Below the pieces are notes generated by a model. The model made no database searches, was not told the DNA's origin, and saw only the letters and a list, made by a program, of their open reading frames with translations. DNA of 64,000 nt from Paracamarosporium sp. OC-R06-R3 (lineage: Eukaryota; Ascomycota; Dothideomycetes; Pleosporales; Didymosphaeriaceae), in contig JACVRA010000169.1 of the NCBI GenBank assembly GCA_019828545.1, forward strand, positions 1-64,000. The letters are read 5' to 3'. The translations under genes were made by a program, and so were the position numbers. Below, piece after piece: positions 1-12,151 of this stretch (position 1 is its first letter; each line of letters starts with the position of its first letter).

Positions 1-132
1 TATTGTGTATTTTTGAATTAGGAAAACTAGCAATGCAATCGGAGATACGCTGCTCGATTTCGTGTCTCTCGCCGTAATATTTAGGGATGGTTGTGGTTGA
101 CAAATTGATAAAATAGATAGATTGGCGACTCA

Positions 133-168
133 AAGTTACGTTGGGCTGCGAAGTTACGTTGAGCTGCG
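133..168. repeat. 18-bp tandem duplication (2 copies)
   Basis: Bases 133-150 and 151-168 are two adjacent copies of AAGTTACGTTGRGCTGCG. They differ at one position (G in the first copy, A in the second), a transition of the kind left by RIP or deamination. Confidence 0.8.
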
Positions 169-172
169 TAAG

Positions 173-192
173 GCCAAGACGTACGTCTTGGC
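173..192. repeat. Perfect 20-bp palindrome
   Basis: The ten bases GCCAAGACGT are followed directly by their reverse complement ACGTCTTGGC, with no spacer. It lies 4 bp after the 18-bp tandem repeat. It could be a mobile-element terminus or a protein-binding site; the sequence does not decide. Confidence 0.75.
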
Positions 193-206
193 ATGTTAGG
201 CGAGTA

Positions 207-390
207 GGTCCTCCAATCAATTTAACGATTCGAGCTGAATCTATACGATACTGAGAGAACTCAAGACAGTGGATTCTTCATGTGTAGGGTTATACAACAT
301 ATAATTCTAGAAGTGATTCCTGAAACGTCAAATAAATATCTACTACAGTTGGTCAGATATATTGGGTCCTCTGATCAATCTAACGATACA
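207..390. repeat. Two diverged direct repeats (about 27 bp)
   Basis: Bases about 207-233 and 364-390 share the pattern GGTCCTC..ATCAAT.TAACGAT, about 157 bp apart. Most differences are C/T or G/A transitions. They look like remnants of an old repeated element rather than functional sites. Confidence 0.5.
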
Positions 391-2472
391 TCCCCCTCTG
401 TGATCAGCGGTTACTACGGGCTGTTCTCGAAAAAATCAAACGGCACAAGCACAAAACTGTGTCTCTAGCCCTTCCCTACTTAATCGAGAGTGCGTCCTCG
501 AACCGATTACGTCGGTTGCATCAGCTTTGAATGATTTTCGCTTGAAGCGACAGGAATTGCTTCTCCAGCCTGCTCACTTCGTCCACTGCACCAGTATGTC
601 TACAGTATGGCCCTGGGAAAATAGCGCACTCAATTTCTATGGTTTTTGTAGATGACGACATGTTTTAGTCTGCTTGTCGCTCAGTAGGGCGAACTCAGGA
701 TGCTGATAGGTAAGTAAATCGGATGGCTATATATGATAAGCGGACACAACAGCTTGAAGAAGGAAATGCGTTAAGTTTTGTCAATTGGTACCGGTGCTCT
801 TCAATCAGAGGTTTTTTGCATATGTTTGCATCTTCAAAGTACCTTTCTCCTGCGATTCATGCTCACAAGCCTGTGGGGCATTTCGTTGTCGAGAAATCGT
901 CCATCGCATCCCACTCGCTTCAGTTGCCCCGGAATCACTCGTCTATGTTCTCTCATCCATTTACCATTGTCAACTGAAATGCGTAAGCAAGCTCATCCAT
1001 CGAGCTCCATATCCTCGCATCGTAATGCCAAACACCCAACCCCACACCCAAGACCTTTCAATACTCATAGTCCGAAGACTCCCGTTTCGCCTTTGCCGCA
1101 CGACTCATGTACGCACGCACCTTCGCGGAACACATCCGGTAGTCACCAAGGCTATCAAACCCGCGAACCCGAGGCAACGAACTTGAAAGAACTGTCGGCC
1201 GAACAGGCAAGTCGGAGAAACAGTTCGCAGCATCGCTCAAAGCCGCCCGATCGACTAAGCCGTAGCACGGGCGAAAGCGCAGGGCTAGCAAGAAGACTAG
1301 GCGCAGCGTTGAAAACGAGAACACCATGCGCCTCAGAAACAAGACCCACATGCTCTAAATGAACGATCCACAACGCTACGTTGCGTCGAAGCAGCTACGT
1401 AACCAAACGCTCCATGTGGTTCCCTTCAACGCGGTGTCGGTAGTCCAAAATTGAATCAATGCTGCAGGGCCCCGTCCATACGACCATCGATCGATATATA
1501 GACGGCAACACATCAGCACGAGCTACCCTGCGTAGGCCGGTGCCTGAGCCGATCCCTGCTCTGCTCTCCCATATCTCCACAATCCCATTCCTCACGGGAG
1601 GAACGAATACGGCAGGAAGATCCGCATTCCCCCGCTCGCACCTCGCTCCGCGGCGGCTGCGGACGTTGAGCGAGCCCGAAGGAAGATTCTACCGTTAGCA
1701 CTTCCCGCGTAGATCTTCCGCATCCGAAATTTGCAGCCTCGCCAATCGTGAATCGGTACCCACAAGGAGTTCGATTCGCCTGCCGTGCAGGATCCGTGCG
1801 CCCTGCTGCTGACAAGGCCCACCGCCTCCTAGCTTGGCTCAAAAGCCTAATTGCAGTACACACTAACGTCGCTCGTCACGTAGGCCGTGGTTGGTTGCGT
1901 GGAATGTGTCCATCTCTTTGCACTGTACGTGGATAGGAGACAGTGCAGAAAGAATTCAAGTAAGACAAAACAAATGCACATGCACATGCAAAATGATGTA
2001 TTATGATGCCAAATGCACTGAGATATGTACCAACGTATGCACAAGAGTTTGTGATGGTACTAGAAGGCGACAAGAGCAGGCCGTACTATACAAATGCGAC
2101 CTTTAGGGCTCCGGCCCACCGCGCTCTACTAGAAGAGGTATTTCGTAGGAGAAGACCAAGACCAGGACAAGAAGCCCAAACCGAGACATGCAATCCGATA
2201 TGCTCGCGTGTAAATTCGCTCCAAAAACGCCATGCAGAAGACAACAAGAGGTGCAATTGGTGCCAGATGTAAAGGCACATTCCCACTTGCACGCGACCTT
2301 GCATGCTGTTTGATGAATGTTTCAAATGTAACGCCAACCCATGATGTTGTAATGTGGTACGAAGAAGCAAGGAGACGCCAGAAGCGAGGTTGCGCGCGTG
2401 CAAAACCCACGGTCCCGGAAAACGCCTTTGCCAAAGTAATTATGACAAGGCCTACGCAAGGAAATCATCATC

Positions 2473-3950
2473 TTAGACCTGTTCAACGAAGTGAGATGCT
2501 CTCGAACCGGTGCTAGATGTCCGGCGCTTCTTCTGGAGGCGCTTCGATTGGCGCTTCTCGGCAACAGGCGCAGGCTGTTCTTCCTCGGGGCTTGGAAGCG
2601 TACCCGGTCGAAGGATCTCAAAACCGGAGTTGACCTTGCGAAGGACGTGGCCATTGGCGTCCCGCTGCTGATTTTGCGAAGTGTTCACCTCGATCGGCAT
2701 CTCATCGTACGAGAATTGATGCTGGGGGCCTTTTGGTTGGTAGACATCGGGCAGGTAGAACGGTCGTTGTGCATAGCTTTCAAGTAGAGGGACGGCTTGC
2801 TTGGCTTGGGTGGTGCCGGAGCTCTCCATGGCCGGCGACACGTCTGACGGAGCTGCAGCCGGAGCTGGAGGTGAAGGAGATTTCTGTTGAGGCACAAAAT
2901 AGTCAACACCATTGATCGTTCCTATTTCTTCAGGGACCTTCATGTTGTCCGCGACACTGGCCCATTCGCCACTATTACCTGGCTTGAAACGTGGCCGTGG
3001 AGTAAGCTGACCAGTCTCAGCAACGTGGGACATGCGGTGGCTTTGAAGCAGATCCAGGTCAGTTCGCGGGTCAACGGGCATGTAGACCGAAGGCTGTTTG
3101 GGGTTGATGTAGGCGGCTTCGTATGGTTGGCCATCAGGGTAGTCAGACTCGTCGCTCGTACGGCGGCTCGACTTGCCAGAATTCTCGCGGGAGCTGCTCG
3201 AGCTAGGCTGGTCACTGATGGGCTCGCGGCGCGCTAAATCATTCATCAGTATGTGACGCCGAGTCAGGTTCGCAGACAAAACTCACAAGACGAGGGACCT
3301 GAGGAAGGTGTGCCCTCGAGCGCCTGCAATGTTCTAGAAACATTGTAACTGTATCTGTGCATGGAAACAGGTGGTCGTCCGCGACCGGGTGAGGATGAGC
3401 GTGACTCATTCGTAGGTATACGTTCGGCGCCGACAGCCATATCGAAGGAGCTAGGTGTTTTGGAGCTGCTATGGCTCGAGGCAAGGAATGCTTGCGGAAG
3501 CTCAAATTGAGAGCTGTTGTCGCTGCGCGGAAGCCTGAAGTCGGTGACGGATGAGCGGCTGCTGCCAACGGGCGTGTTGCTGCGGGAGATCCAAACACCG
3601 TCGACCTCAATGCCACTCTCAATGGCGCGAATACCGAACGGCACATCGCCTTTAGTCACTTCACGCTGCGCTTCCAACATCTCGGGAGTCTGCACCTGCT
3701 TGCCCTTCTCGACTTTTGAGTACTTGGCAATGCGATAACGGTCATATTGCAGTTTGACAAGACCGATGAAGATGGTAGCAACCTGGACATGTCAGCAGTG
3801 TCGGCATGAGAGCATCTGGGACGAGTCGTACAATGCCACAGGCGAGCACCTAACACAGCGTTAGCAGACAAGCATGATACATGTGACAAGACAACCTACA
3901 AAAGTCATTTGCTGCCATAGTTGCCAGCCACTGAAGAACTCCTTGCCCAT
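2473..3950 (-). CDS. Uncharacterised protein with one N-terminal membrane anchor
   Basis: I do not recognise the family. Four exons (3900-3950, 3832-3849, 3287-3782, 2473-3233) give 441 residues in closed phase. The introns have canonical donors (GTAGGT, GTACGA, GTGAGT) and CTAAC/CTGAC-type branch sites; exon 2 is only 18 nt. Residues about 16-33 form one hydrophobic helix (MTFVLACGIVATIFIGLV) followed by a basic stretch, so a single-pass anchor with a large cytosolic part is likely. The rest is Ser/Pro/Arg-rich and largely disordered, with a conserved-looking segment VPFGIRAIESGIEVDGVWIS at about residues 70-90 and a basic tail (KRQSKRLQKKRR). The start is the first ATG in frame with the anchor. 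Function is unknown. Confidence 0.75.
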
Positions 3951-6900
3951 GGTTGCGGTAGTGGAAGCGGAACAGGATCAAGGTTCGACGTAGAAGTGAC
4001 GGACGGGTGGAGTGGTGGATCAGTGGTGTGAAGGATACGTATCAGGCAAGTGCAGACCGGGACAATTCCGCCGTCAAACGAGGTCGATGTCAGGAGGGGA
4101 AGGGAGCAGGTGAGGGAAATTTAAGACTAGCAACAGTGCTGGAGAAGTGATAAGAGGCTGCCCGGCAGCGGAGTGAATCAGTTGGGGTTGGGTGTCTTGG
4201 AGGCCCGTGACTCTGCAATTGGACGTCAACAGCGGGAGAGCAGCGAGGGACGAGGTCAAGGCGGGCGTTCCAGTGGTAGCAAGGCGGCGAGGGAGAAGTC
4301 GAGCGAGCGTGGAGGTAACGAGTGCGGGTGCGAGCGAGGGAGCAGCGAGGGGAAGGTGTCACAAGCCGTGATGCAGAGGCAGCATGTGTGCAGCGGTCCA
4401 AGATATGCCTGCGGATAGCGTGCACGCCTCGTGCTCTCTGGCGGGTGTCGTCTGGGGGTCTCGCGGGGCGGGGGATGGAAGGCGGGCAGCGAGAGGGGGT
4501 TGGACATGGGGCACGAGTTAGATATAGGGCGAGGCATCAGGAGATGGTGTACCGCAACTACGAGCACTGCTTGCCTCCCAGCATCCACTCTACAGGAAAC
4601 CATCCCGGGTCGAAATGCTCCCATGCACGCCATGGCCAGCGCGACCGCGCTTGTACCGGCGCGCCAACCGCACCGGGGCGGCGGCTGGGCGTTAGCCCGC
4701 GGGCAACCCAGTCGTCTCGAAATAGCAGACAAGATCTGCGAGATCCCAAACGTTGGTCGTCAGGCAGAGCCGTCGCGCCCGTCTGGCTGAGCCCGCCGTG
4801 GCGCCGCGCCGCCCGAGGGAGAGCGGCGCGACGTGTACTCAGCGCAGGCCGTGCCACCACCACCACCGCACGCAGACACACGCCCTCTCCAGCAGACGCA
4901 TCGAGCATCCAGCACCGACGTCGACTTTCGGTGCCGTGGCGCTGTGCACGGTGCCTTAGCGAGCGCCCCAGCCCGCCTTGGACATGCTGTGGCCGGCAAG
5001 CGTTGCGCCTCCAACCGTGGTCGACGGTAGCACGCCGTTGTCTTCTCCACCCGCTCTTCTCCCCATGGCCGTGGACGACAACGCCGCCAGAAGCACGCCG
5101 CCGAGTGCCTCCGCCCCAGCACCCCCAGCACCCCCAGCACCTCCAGCACAGCACCTGTCGAGCCAGCCCCCTCATGCACGCCGCCGCACGCCGCTGCAAC
5201 GTCTCTCGTGCCCTGCCTGCCGTGCCTCCGCAACATGCTCGCAGACGGAGCAATCGTGACGCAAGCGACCGTACCGCGCTCGAGTGGATCGTCTGCGGCT
5301 CGACCTTCAACAACACAGGCTTGCAATCTCCACCTGGCCAGTCTCGCATTGCATGTTGACACTTGTTTTGCTCCACACGGCGCCGTTTGCTGCTCGTCAC
5401 ACCCACCAAGGTAGTGTGCCCGCTCTACCACCACTTGTTGGCCGGGCTAGCGCAATGCTACCTCTGCTGGCCCTTCCGATTCCCGTTGTACCTGACGGAT
5501 GACGGGCGCCCAGCCGCCAGCAGACTCTGCTCACTATTGGAGCGGGGCTTCTGAGGGCTTCTCTCTTGCTCTGGGCGACGGCCGGGGGCACAGCGTCAAC
5601 CTGCCATATTGGTTTGCGCCCTGCCGCTCTGTGTAGCTGCAACCATCCACCTCTCACCGCTTCCTGCACCCATCCGCGAAGGTCCCTACTCACAGCCATG
5701 ACCCTGGATCATCCAAGCACACTTGGTGCGAGTCCACTGTACATCTTGCATGCTTCCAATATTAGTGACACCAACTGCGTCGTATCGATTGGCCCAGTTC
5801 AGAGGTCCACACCTGTATGCGGTTTAGCAGTGCCTACCGACTAGTGCACGCCTCGCCAGCGTATGGTCATTGATCGCCACATTGGAGTCAAGTTTCTTCA
5901 GGCCGCCGTATTGACACCTGAACATGACGGTGCCATGGAGCTGTGCACATCGCACTATCGTACATTGCTCTAAGGCTATCAACTAACGTCAGCAACGTGG
6001 TATCATCTTCCAGTGTTTCCGTGTCCTGCACAAAACGCGCATGGTATCGAGCTTGTCGTAGTCGAGGCGGTTGGTGATTCCGCCTTTGAAATGGCATAAA
6101 ACAACCTCGCGTGTCAAGTTCCTTGAAACCCACTAGGCGGACCATTACGATGAGCTATGTGGACTCAGCCATTGTGATCGACTTTTAGGCCGCTGGCAGG
6201 CGTCAGATTTGAGCAGGACCATATCGCAAAGGGTCTACAACTGCACCGACACCTATCCCAGTTCCTGCAGGCACACGCTGCAGAGCACTCATCACAGCCT
6301 TGTTCCATGTAGCCCGCTCCCGACAACGACAACTACCCTTGTAAACTCGTACCAAGCCTGAAATAGTATGCGGCCTGAAAAACAAAGAATGGCATGCGTT
6401 TCTTCGAGCCTCTTTCTTCCCAGTTCGCCACGAGCTGAACGACAGACCCAGTATCGGGAAAGGCCTGCTGCGCGTTCCAGGGCAAGCGAGCGTACAGCAG
6501 AGCCGCAATTTGAGTCGTGCAACATTGGACCGCGGAGCAGCATACGCCATGTACGCAGTGTTTCCAGCTGATCCCAGCTGATGACACCTGCGAATCATCT
6601 TTCGTTTACGGCCAAGGCGATATCGTGACCAGAAAGTGCATGCATTCAGTAAACGACCAAAGGCGGCTCGAAGAGTGTGTTCAAAAATCCAGAGTGTCGA
6701 TGAGCAGCCTGTCGTGAAGCAACAATACCTTCTAGCTGGGTTGTTAGAGACGTGGAGTGGATGCGATCTCGCCGGATGCAAGTTCTGGAAGCAGCATCGA
6801 TACTCTCTCGGAAGAATTTGTGCCGAATATTGTCGAGCGTGACCAAGACATAGTATTGGAAGCCCGGGCTCGACCAGAACCCCAGCACTGTGCATGCATA

Positions 6901-7541
6901 CGCAGTGGGCTATAGCTGCAAACACGGGATACGAGCCCTTCAGTGTTTTGCATGTCGCGGAGAGCCTCACCAAATCGTAGGAGGTCCGTGACCTGCCCGC
7001 AACACGGCGTGCGAAACTACTTTCACAGGTCTTCGGCCACGGGTTGCCATGCTATTGTGGCGACGGCTGAGGCGCGAAGTCGTCGAGGGGCCGGCTGAGG
7101 CTGAAGAAGGTTTTCGCGATGCGCCAGCTGAGCATGCCACTGGACCGGTTCCTGACTCCAGTTTTCGTTTCATGCAGGGACCGGCAGCAGGAACGTGTGA
7201 GGCTGTTCAGTCCGTGTTTCGAGAGCCACGCCTGGGGGTCCGGGGATCATAATCAAAAGCGCGACAAGCAATACACGACAAAGTTTGCAAAAACCGAAGA
7301 TTGCTTCGTCGTTGAACAGACGCAGACGTCCAGGTGACGACGCTGGATCATCCGAGCCCGACTTGGACCGAGAAGCGATGCTCCGTCCTCATCCGGCAAC
7401 GCGATTCGTCATGACTTTGCCCAAGGCTAGTTCCAAGCCACCCTGACCCAAGCCACTCCATCTTTCACAACTCGGTGCACAGCCGCCCCTCCGAGACACC
7501 CCACCTCTCCGCACTCTGCTATCGCCGTTGACGTTTGCGAC
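3951..7541. other. Intergenic, GC-rich 4.2-5.5 kb, no gene recognised
   Basis: Long frames exist on both strands (for example plus 4322-5359 and minus 4558-5409). They overlap each other, are rich in Arg, Pro, Ala and Thr, and show no domain, so I treat them as by-products of high GC. A proline-type low-complexity run (CAGCACCCC repeated) lies at about 5115-5150. From about 5.7 to 7.5 kb composition is ordinary; a minus-strand frame at 6203-6973 is Cys- and Arg-rich and unlike a protein. Confidence 0.55.
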
Positions 7542-8490
7542 ATGCCTATCCGCAATCCCTTCCGCCGCACTCCTGGCGTCGAAGTAGCCGACGATGCCGC
7601 GGAGCGCCAAAACGCCAGCAACGCCAGCACCAAGCCTCTCCAGATCAAGGAGCCCACCGAATACAAATTGAGCGGTACGTTGCGCGCTAGCAGTGCTGTG
7701 TCTCCTACAATCTGGCGTGGGATACTGACAGTCTGCAGAGATCAATGACAGCGGAGTATACCTACCTGTAAGACTTCCATCCAATCATGGTTTTGCCTAC
7801 TGTACCTGATCACGACCGCGATATGTCCGTACTCTGGTTGCGCCTGCTCTGACACACGCTGCAGCCATCGCCGACCGAGAAGCCCAGCTTCTGGCACTCC
7901 AAGTCCAATACCTCCACCACATCTTCTAACCATAGGAGTCTCCTGACCGAGAATGAGCCCTTCAGCATCTCGCGAGAGAGTTTTGATTCCTACAGGAGAT
8001 CATTCGTACGTCTGCGCCAACCATATGCTCCGCGCTTGAAATACTCATAATAGCACAGGACATCTCCGCACGTTCTCCCATCCCAGAGTGTATCGATCCA
8101 CGGACGCGCCAGTCTCTCGATGCGCGCCGTTCGCTTGACACCCGACGCTCGCTTGACATACGTCGCTCACGGGCCCCACCTAGGGCGTCGTTACAAGAAC
8201 GCCGTCCCGGTAGCAGCGCAGATGATGGTGTGCCCGAGGAAGGAGGCTTCGAGGATGTTGGGCTGAACGATGAGCCGAGGCCACAGCCAAAGAAACGCGG
8301 CATCTTCTCGCGTTTTGGCGATAACCACGATGCCGATGCTGCGAAGGAAGACAAGTCTGCCGGCCACCACCACTTCACATTTACAGGTCGCAAGCGGGCA
8401 CAAAGCGGTGGTCAAGGATCCGAGCTAAAAAGCATGTCTAAACCATCGACTCCACAGCCGCCCACGGCAGAAGCTGTTGAGGCACGGTAG
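7542..8490 (+). CDS. Small Ser/Arg-rich protein of unknown function
   Basis: Four exons (7542-7674, 7739-7767, 7865-8005, 8059-8490) give 244 residues. Each intron has a GTAC/GTAAG donor and a CAG acceptor, and the phases close. The N-terminus MPIRNPFRRTPG is followed by a polar, low-complexity chain. At about residues 115-135 the sequence repeats a four-to-five-residue unit (RQSLD, RRSLD, RRSLD, RRSR), which gives several basic RRxS sites of the kind kinases such as PKA phosphorylate. No membrane segment or catalytic motif is visible. The C-terminal part has a conserved-looking PKKRGIFSRFGD block. I recognise no function; a disordered signalling or scaffold protein is a guess. Confidence 0.7.
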
Positions 8491-10621
8491 ACGCCCGCTT
8501 GGTATATTGACACAAGATATATGGATTGCGGATAGAATTGTGCCGCATCCTACCAGTACGATTCTCCAGTTTTGGACCTTGGTTTACAGGCGTTTGGTAC
8601 ATGGGGTCTCCGCAGCATATCCAGCATAATGGGAAGTTCGGCTGCATACAATCGCTACCTACGCTACGCTTGCAGCGTTCTTGCGAGGGACTCACGAGTT
8701 CCTATCTGATATTGAAACCTAATGACTATTGTATCTTACCTACGTTGTATCATACCGCAAGCCTAGTGACAGCCTCGGCGCCAAAAAGTCAGCCGTTGGA
8801 TGAGCGCGCCACCTGATTTACCCGTTGATTCTGCCACGATCGTAGTGGATTCCAAATCCGCTGGTTCCGAGTACGTCATTGTGCGCTAGTCTTTTTGGGC
8901 CCTGCTTGGGCGTGGGAGCGGGAAGGAAGGTGTGCCGGTTGCCCTGTCGATCACATCGCGGGGTCAACGAAGGTTAACTACTCGAGTCGACAATGCAACG
9001 CCTAGTGTTGCTAAGTATCTACAGCTAGAGAAGTTAGTTCTGTGCGTTTGACGTGTTTGGATGAAAGCTGGTTGCATAGTAGGAGAGAGAGGGGGGAAGG
9101 GGGGGGAAGGAGTGAGGTTCGTTGCGAAGGTGTCTTCGAATAACGCGAGGAACATTGATTTGCGCATCTTTACAGCTTTTGAAGGTCGTAAGGATTTGCT
9201 TGGTGTTGCATCATGTCCCTGAATACTAGCTAATCTGATCGCACTGGACAGACATATCATGTTCGACTCAGTCCTGTACGTTACTGCTTTTGGCGCATAG
9301 TGCGAGTTCTCCATCTGTTATGGGTGTCGCTTGATATTGTCTTCTTTGGATCTTTCTAAACCCGTTCTACAGAATTAGCTCGGCTGTTTGTTATCCAAGC
9401 TTGCTATGAGTATTGTAGTACAGTCTCTGGAGCTGTGGCTCCCTGTCAAAGCTATGGTTTGCTAATGGTATAATGAAAAACGTGCATATTGTTCCACGTC
9501 TTCAAAAGTCGGTCATCGATTTATGAGCGTAGTTGGCACTAAACTTATACAATAGTGATCTAGTGATAACCTGAGTCGGATTCCATTCGAAAGATGAAAT
9601 TACCACACCACTATATGCGATTATAGAGTTCACCTCTGAGTTTCTCCGGAATATGTCCTGTTTTGTTGCAGGAGTTTCAACACTTTTTGCCTGATCGTAA
9701 TGGATGATATGTATGGTCTTTTAATGAATGGGCAACTTCAGGCTCCCAGCATCGAGCGAGAGTAGGCTAGTATTGTTTCTACTACTATATTTTAGTATGA
9801 AATTGTTGACCTGTTGATATAACAGCTGGTGACGGAGGCATACACGCCCACTTTTGCAATTTTCGACTGTTACTATATTGTTACAACCTCGTTACAAAGA
9901 GCACCACTACGTCCAGTTTTCCTCCCAGCATACGCTCTATAAGCTTGTCAATACTTGCTAATGGCTGCGAAGTGATGGTAGACGCGTAGAAAGTAGACCT
10001 TAAATATATTTTTCGGATGCTGTGGCGAGGCAATGTCCGTGGTCTAATCCCCTACTCTCAGGGTTGATATATTACTATAGCATCCTTCGCCATGTAGCAG
10101 GTAGTAGAGATATTCTCTTTCAATATTAGGTTTGACCTCTAGCTCGTGAACTGAAGTCTGTTGCTCTTGATATATAAGTACTAGTAAAAGAGGTGATATG
10201 TGGTTTGGCTGTAATCTAGTCGCCTTTAATTGATGGCGCGACTTGATTATCAATATCATTCCTGATAATGTGTTGAATAGTAGGCAAGATATGTGTAACC
10301 AACATGAGCTCACGTCTAATGAGCGCCGTAATGTCGAGCTTAGTTGGAAGCTTGACTTTTGCTTCCGCATACCGAACTTGCTGCGTTTGGTTTTCGGACA
10401 TATAGACATTGCGAGCAGATGGCCGAATGCAGAGCTTCAGTGTTATCATCGCGACGTGCCAGCGAGGCGGGGCGTGGCTTATCATGTGACTACGCGTCAC
10501 ACGCTAAAGCCGCGCTGACAATTCAACGCGTTGTCTTCGCCACTTCGGCTTCTCCTTCTCCCCACCAACACCAGCGACCTTTTCACCACTCTAGATTTCT
10601 TTGTAATTACGCGCCGTCACA
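8491..10621. other. Intergenic, AT-richer, no gene recognised
   Basis: No coding signal was found. The stretch from about 9.3 to 10.4 kb is visibly richer in A and T than its surroundings and contains only short, overlapping frames. A G-rich tract (GGGGGGAAGG type) lies near 9090-9110. The last 130 bases are the RAD51 promoter, annotated separately. Confidence 0.5.
10492..10531 (+). promoter_or_regulatory. Two ACGCGT (MluI cell-cycle box-like) sites upstream of RAD51
   Basis: ACGCGT occurs at 10492-10497 and 10526-10531, 130 and 96 bp before the RAD51 start codon. A third copy is at 10702-10707 inside intron 1. In yeasts this hexamer is the core of the site bound by MBF (Mbp1/Swi6 or its fission-yeast counterpart), which drives G1/S expression of replication and repair genes. 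That it works here is inference. Confidence 0.5.
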
Positions 10622-11764
10622 ATGAGCAACGAGGAAGAACAATACGACGATGGTGCCATGGGTGCACCCGGTGCCCCTACGCCTGTATCCGCGCTTGAGG
10701 TACGCGTCGTTGCATTCGTACAGTGGCGATCATATGGCTAACAACTTACAGGGCGTCAATGGATTAACCGCACGAGACATCAAACTCATAGTAGATGGAG
10801 GATATAATACTGTAGAAGCTATTGCGTACACGTAAATGTGGCCGCTGTACAACATAATAGGCCTATGACTAACTTTACGGACAGACCGAAACGGCAGCTT
10901 GAGCAAATAAAGGGTATATCAGAACAGAAAGCAGGCAAACTCCTGCAGGAAGCTGCAAAGCTAGTACCTATGGGCTTCACTACCGCCACCGAGATGCACC
11001 AGCGCCGTAGCGAGCTCATTTCCATCACGACTGGATCGAAACAATTAGATACGTTACTTGCAGGAGGCATTGAGACTGGCTCTATAACAGAGATTTTTGG
11101 CGAATTCAGGACTGGAAAGAGTCAGATCTGCCACACGCTCGCGGTAACGTGCCAGTTGCCATTTGATATGGGCGGTGGCGAAGGCAAGTGCTTATACATC
11201 GATACCGAGGGTACATTCCGTCCAGTGCGTTTACTCGCCGTCGCGAACAGATATGGACTTTCCGGGGAAGAGGTACTCGACAACGTTGCGTATGCTCGCG
11301 CATACAATTCGGACCATCAATTAGAGCTTCTCAACCAAGCTGCGCAGATGATGACCGAGACACGCTTCTCATTGCTTGTGGTTGACTCTGCCACTTCACT
11401 ATATCGAACAGACTTTTCTGGTCGTGGAGAGCTCTCAACTCGTCAGACTCACTTGGCCAAGTTTATGCGCACGCTGCAACGGCTTGCCGACGAGTTTGGC
11501 ATCGCGGTTGTCATTACCAACCAGGTCGTCGCCCAAGTAGATGGAGGGCCAAGCGCAATGTTCAATCCTGATCCGAAAAAGCCCATTGGCGGAAACATCA
11601 TCGCACATGCGAGTACGACTCGTCTTAGCTTAAGAAAGGGCCGAGGAGAGACGCGAGTGTGCAAGATTTACGATAGCCCTTGCCTGCCGGAAAGCGACTG
11701 TCTCTTTGCCATCAACGAAGATGGAATTGGGGATCCCAAGGAGAAGGATCTCGAGAATCATTGA
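10622..11764 (+). CDS. RAD51: DNA repair recombinase Rad51
   Basis: This is the eukaryotic RecA-family recombinase, which forms filaments on single-stranded DNA and drives strand exchange in homologous recombination in the nucleus. Exons 10622-10699, 10752-10831 and 10885-11764 give 345 residues, the usual fungal Rad51 length. Residues about 27-84 form the helix-hairpin-helix DNA-binding domain ([13 protein letters not shown], then IKGISEQKA). The core ATPase has Walker A GEFRTGKS at 125-132 and Walker B LLVVDS at 216-221. The polymerisation and ATP-cap region includes [10 protein letters not shown], and the DNA-binding loop is at [18 protein letters not shown]. The C-terminus [12 protein letters not shown] is typical of Rad51 and distinguishes it from Dmc1. 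The first ATG and its acidic tail SNEEEQ fit orthologues. Both introns sit in the N-terminal domain. Confidence 0.96.
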
Positions 11765-12151
11765 CCATAGATTCGGGTGTGGAGAGCGTAATGCTATGGT
11801 ACGCGTTTGTCACGATGCATGGACGGCGTAGATGGGGGCACGGGTATAGTTGGTTAATTGGTTTTCTGGTGTCGTTTTATGCATACGTTAGTGCGCAGAT
11901 ATCCTCCTAAATACATGATTTTATTGTATGTTTGAGATATTTTGATAGAGAAAGATAGGCAGGCTGCGAGCGATTCGCGTCCGCCCCATTGGCTCGTGCT
12001 GTGGTGTGGCCCTAGCTTCAAAGTCCCGCTGCACAGCTCCGAAGTTTTGTTTAGACAATGCGCGACGCTCGATCTCGAGCTCCACCCCAACTCCCCACAG
12101 ACAACTGTGCGAGCACCAATTCAGCCCTGCGAATCGACGCATGGGATCGCG
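11765..12151. other. Intergenic between RAD51 and the nucleoporin gene
   Basis: This 387-bp gap holds the RAD51 3' flank and the short nucleoporin promoter. The nucleoporin frame stays open upstream to 11942 but contains no ATG before 12152. I see nothing else. Confidence 0.6.

Larger units (their letters stand above)
1..2472. other. Intergenic, decayed repeat at the left edge, no gene recognised
   Basis: No reading frame here resembles a protein family, and frames on both strands overlap in the way chance frames do. The first 400 bases hold repeat debris, listed separately: an 18-bp tandem duplication, a 20-bp perfect palindrome and two diverged copies of a GGTCCTC..ATCAAT.TAACGAT block. 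Around 1975-1992 there is a short CACATG repeat. The right end is the 3' flank of the minus-strand gene that stops at 2473. Confidence 0.6.

Noticed and set aside
1746..1790. GTTCGATTC resembling a tRNA T-loop
   Set aside because: The T-stem has a mismatch and no matching D-arm, anticodon arm or acceptor stem can be found around it.
4322..5409. Long overlapping frames on both strands (345 and 283 codons)
   Set aside because: High GC, Arg/Pro/Ala/Thr-rich, no domain, and each is the antisense of the other. Chance open frames are more likely than genes.
6203..6973. 256-codon minus-strand frame
   Set aside because: Cys- and Arg-rich composition, no motif, no splice partners and no plausible promoter; treated as chance.
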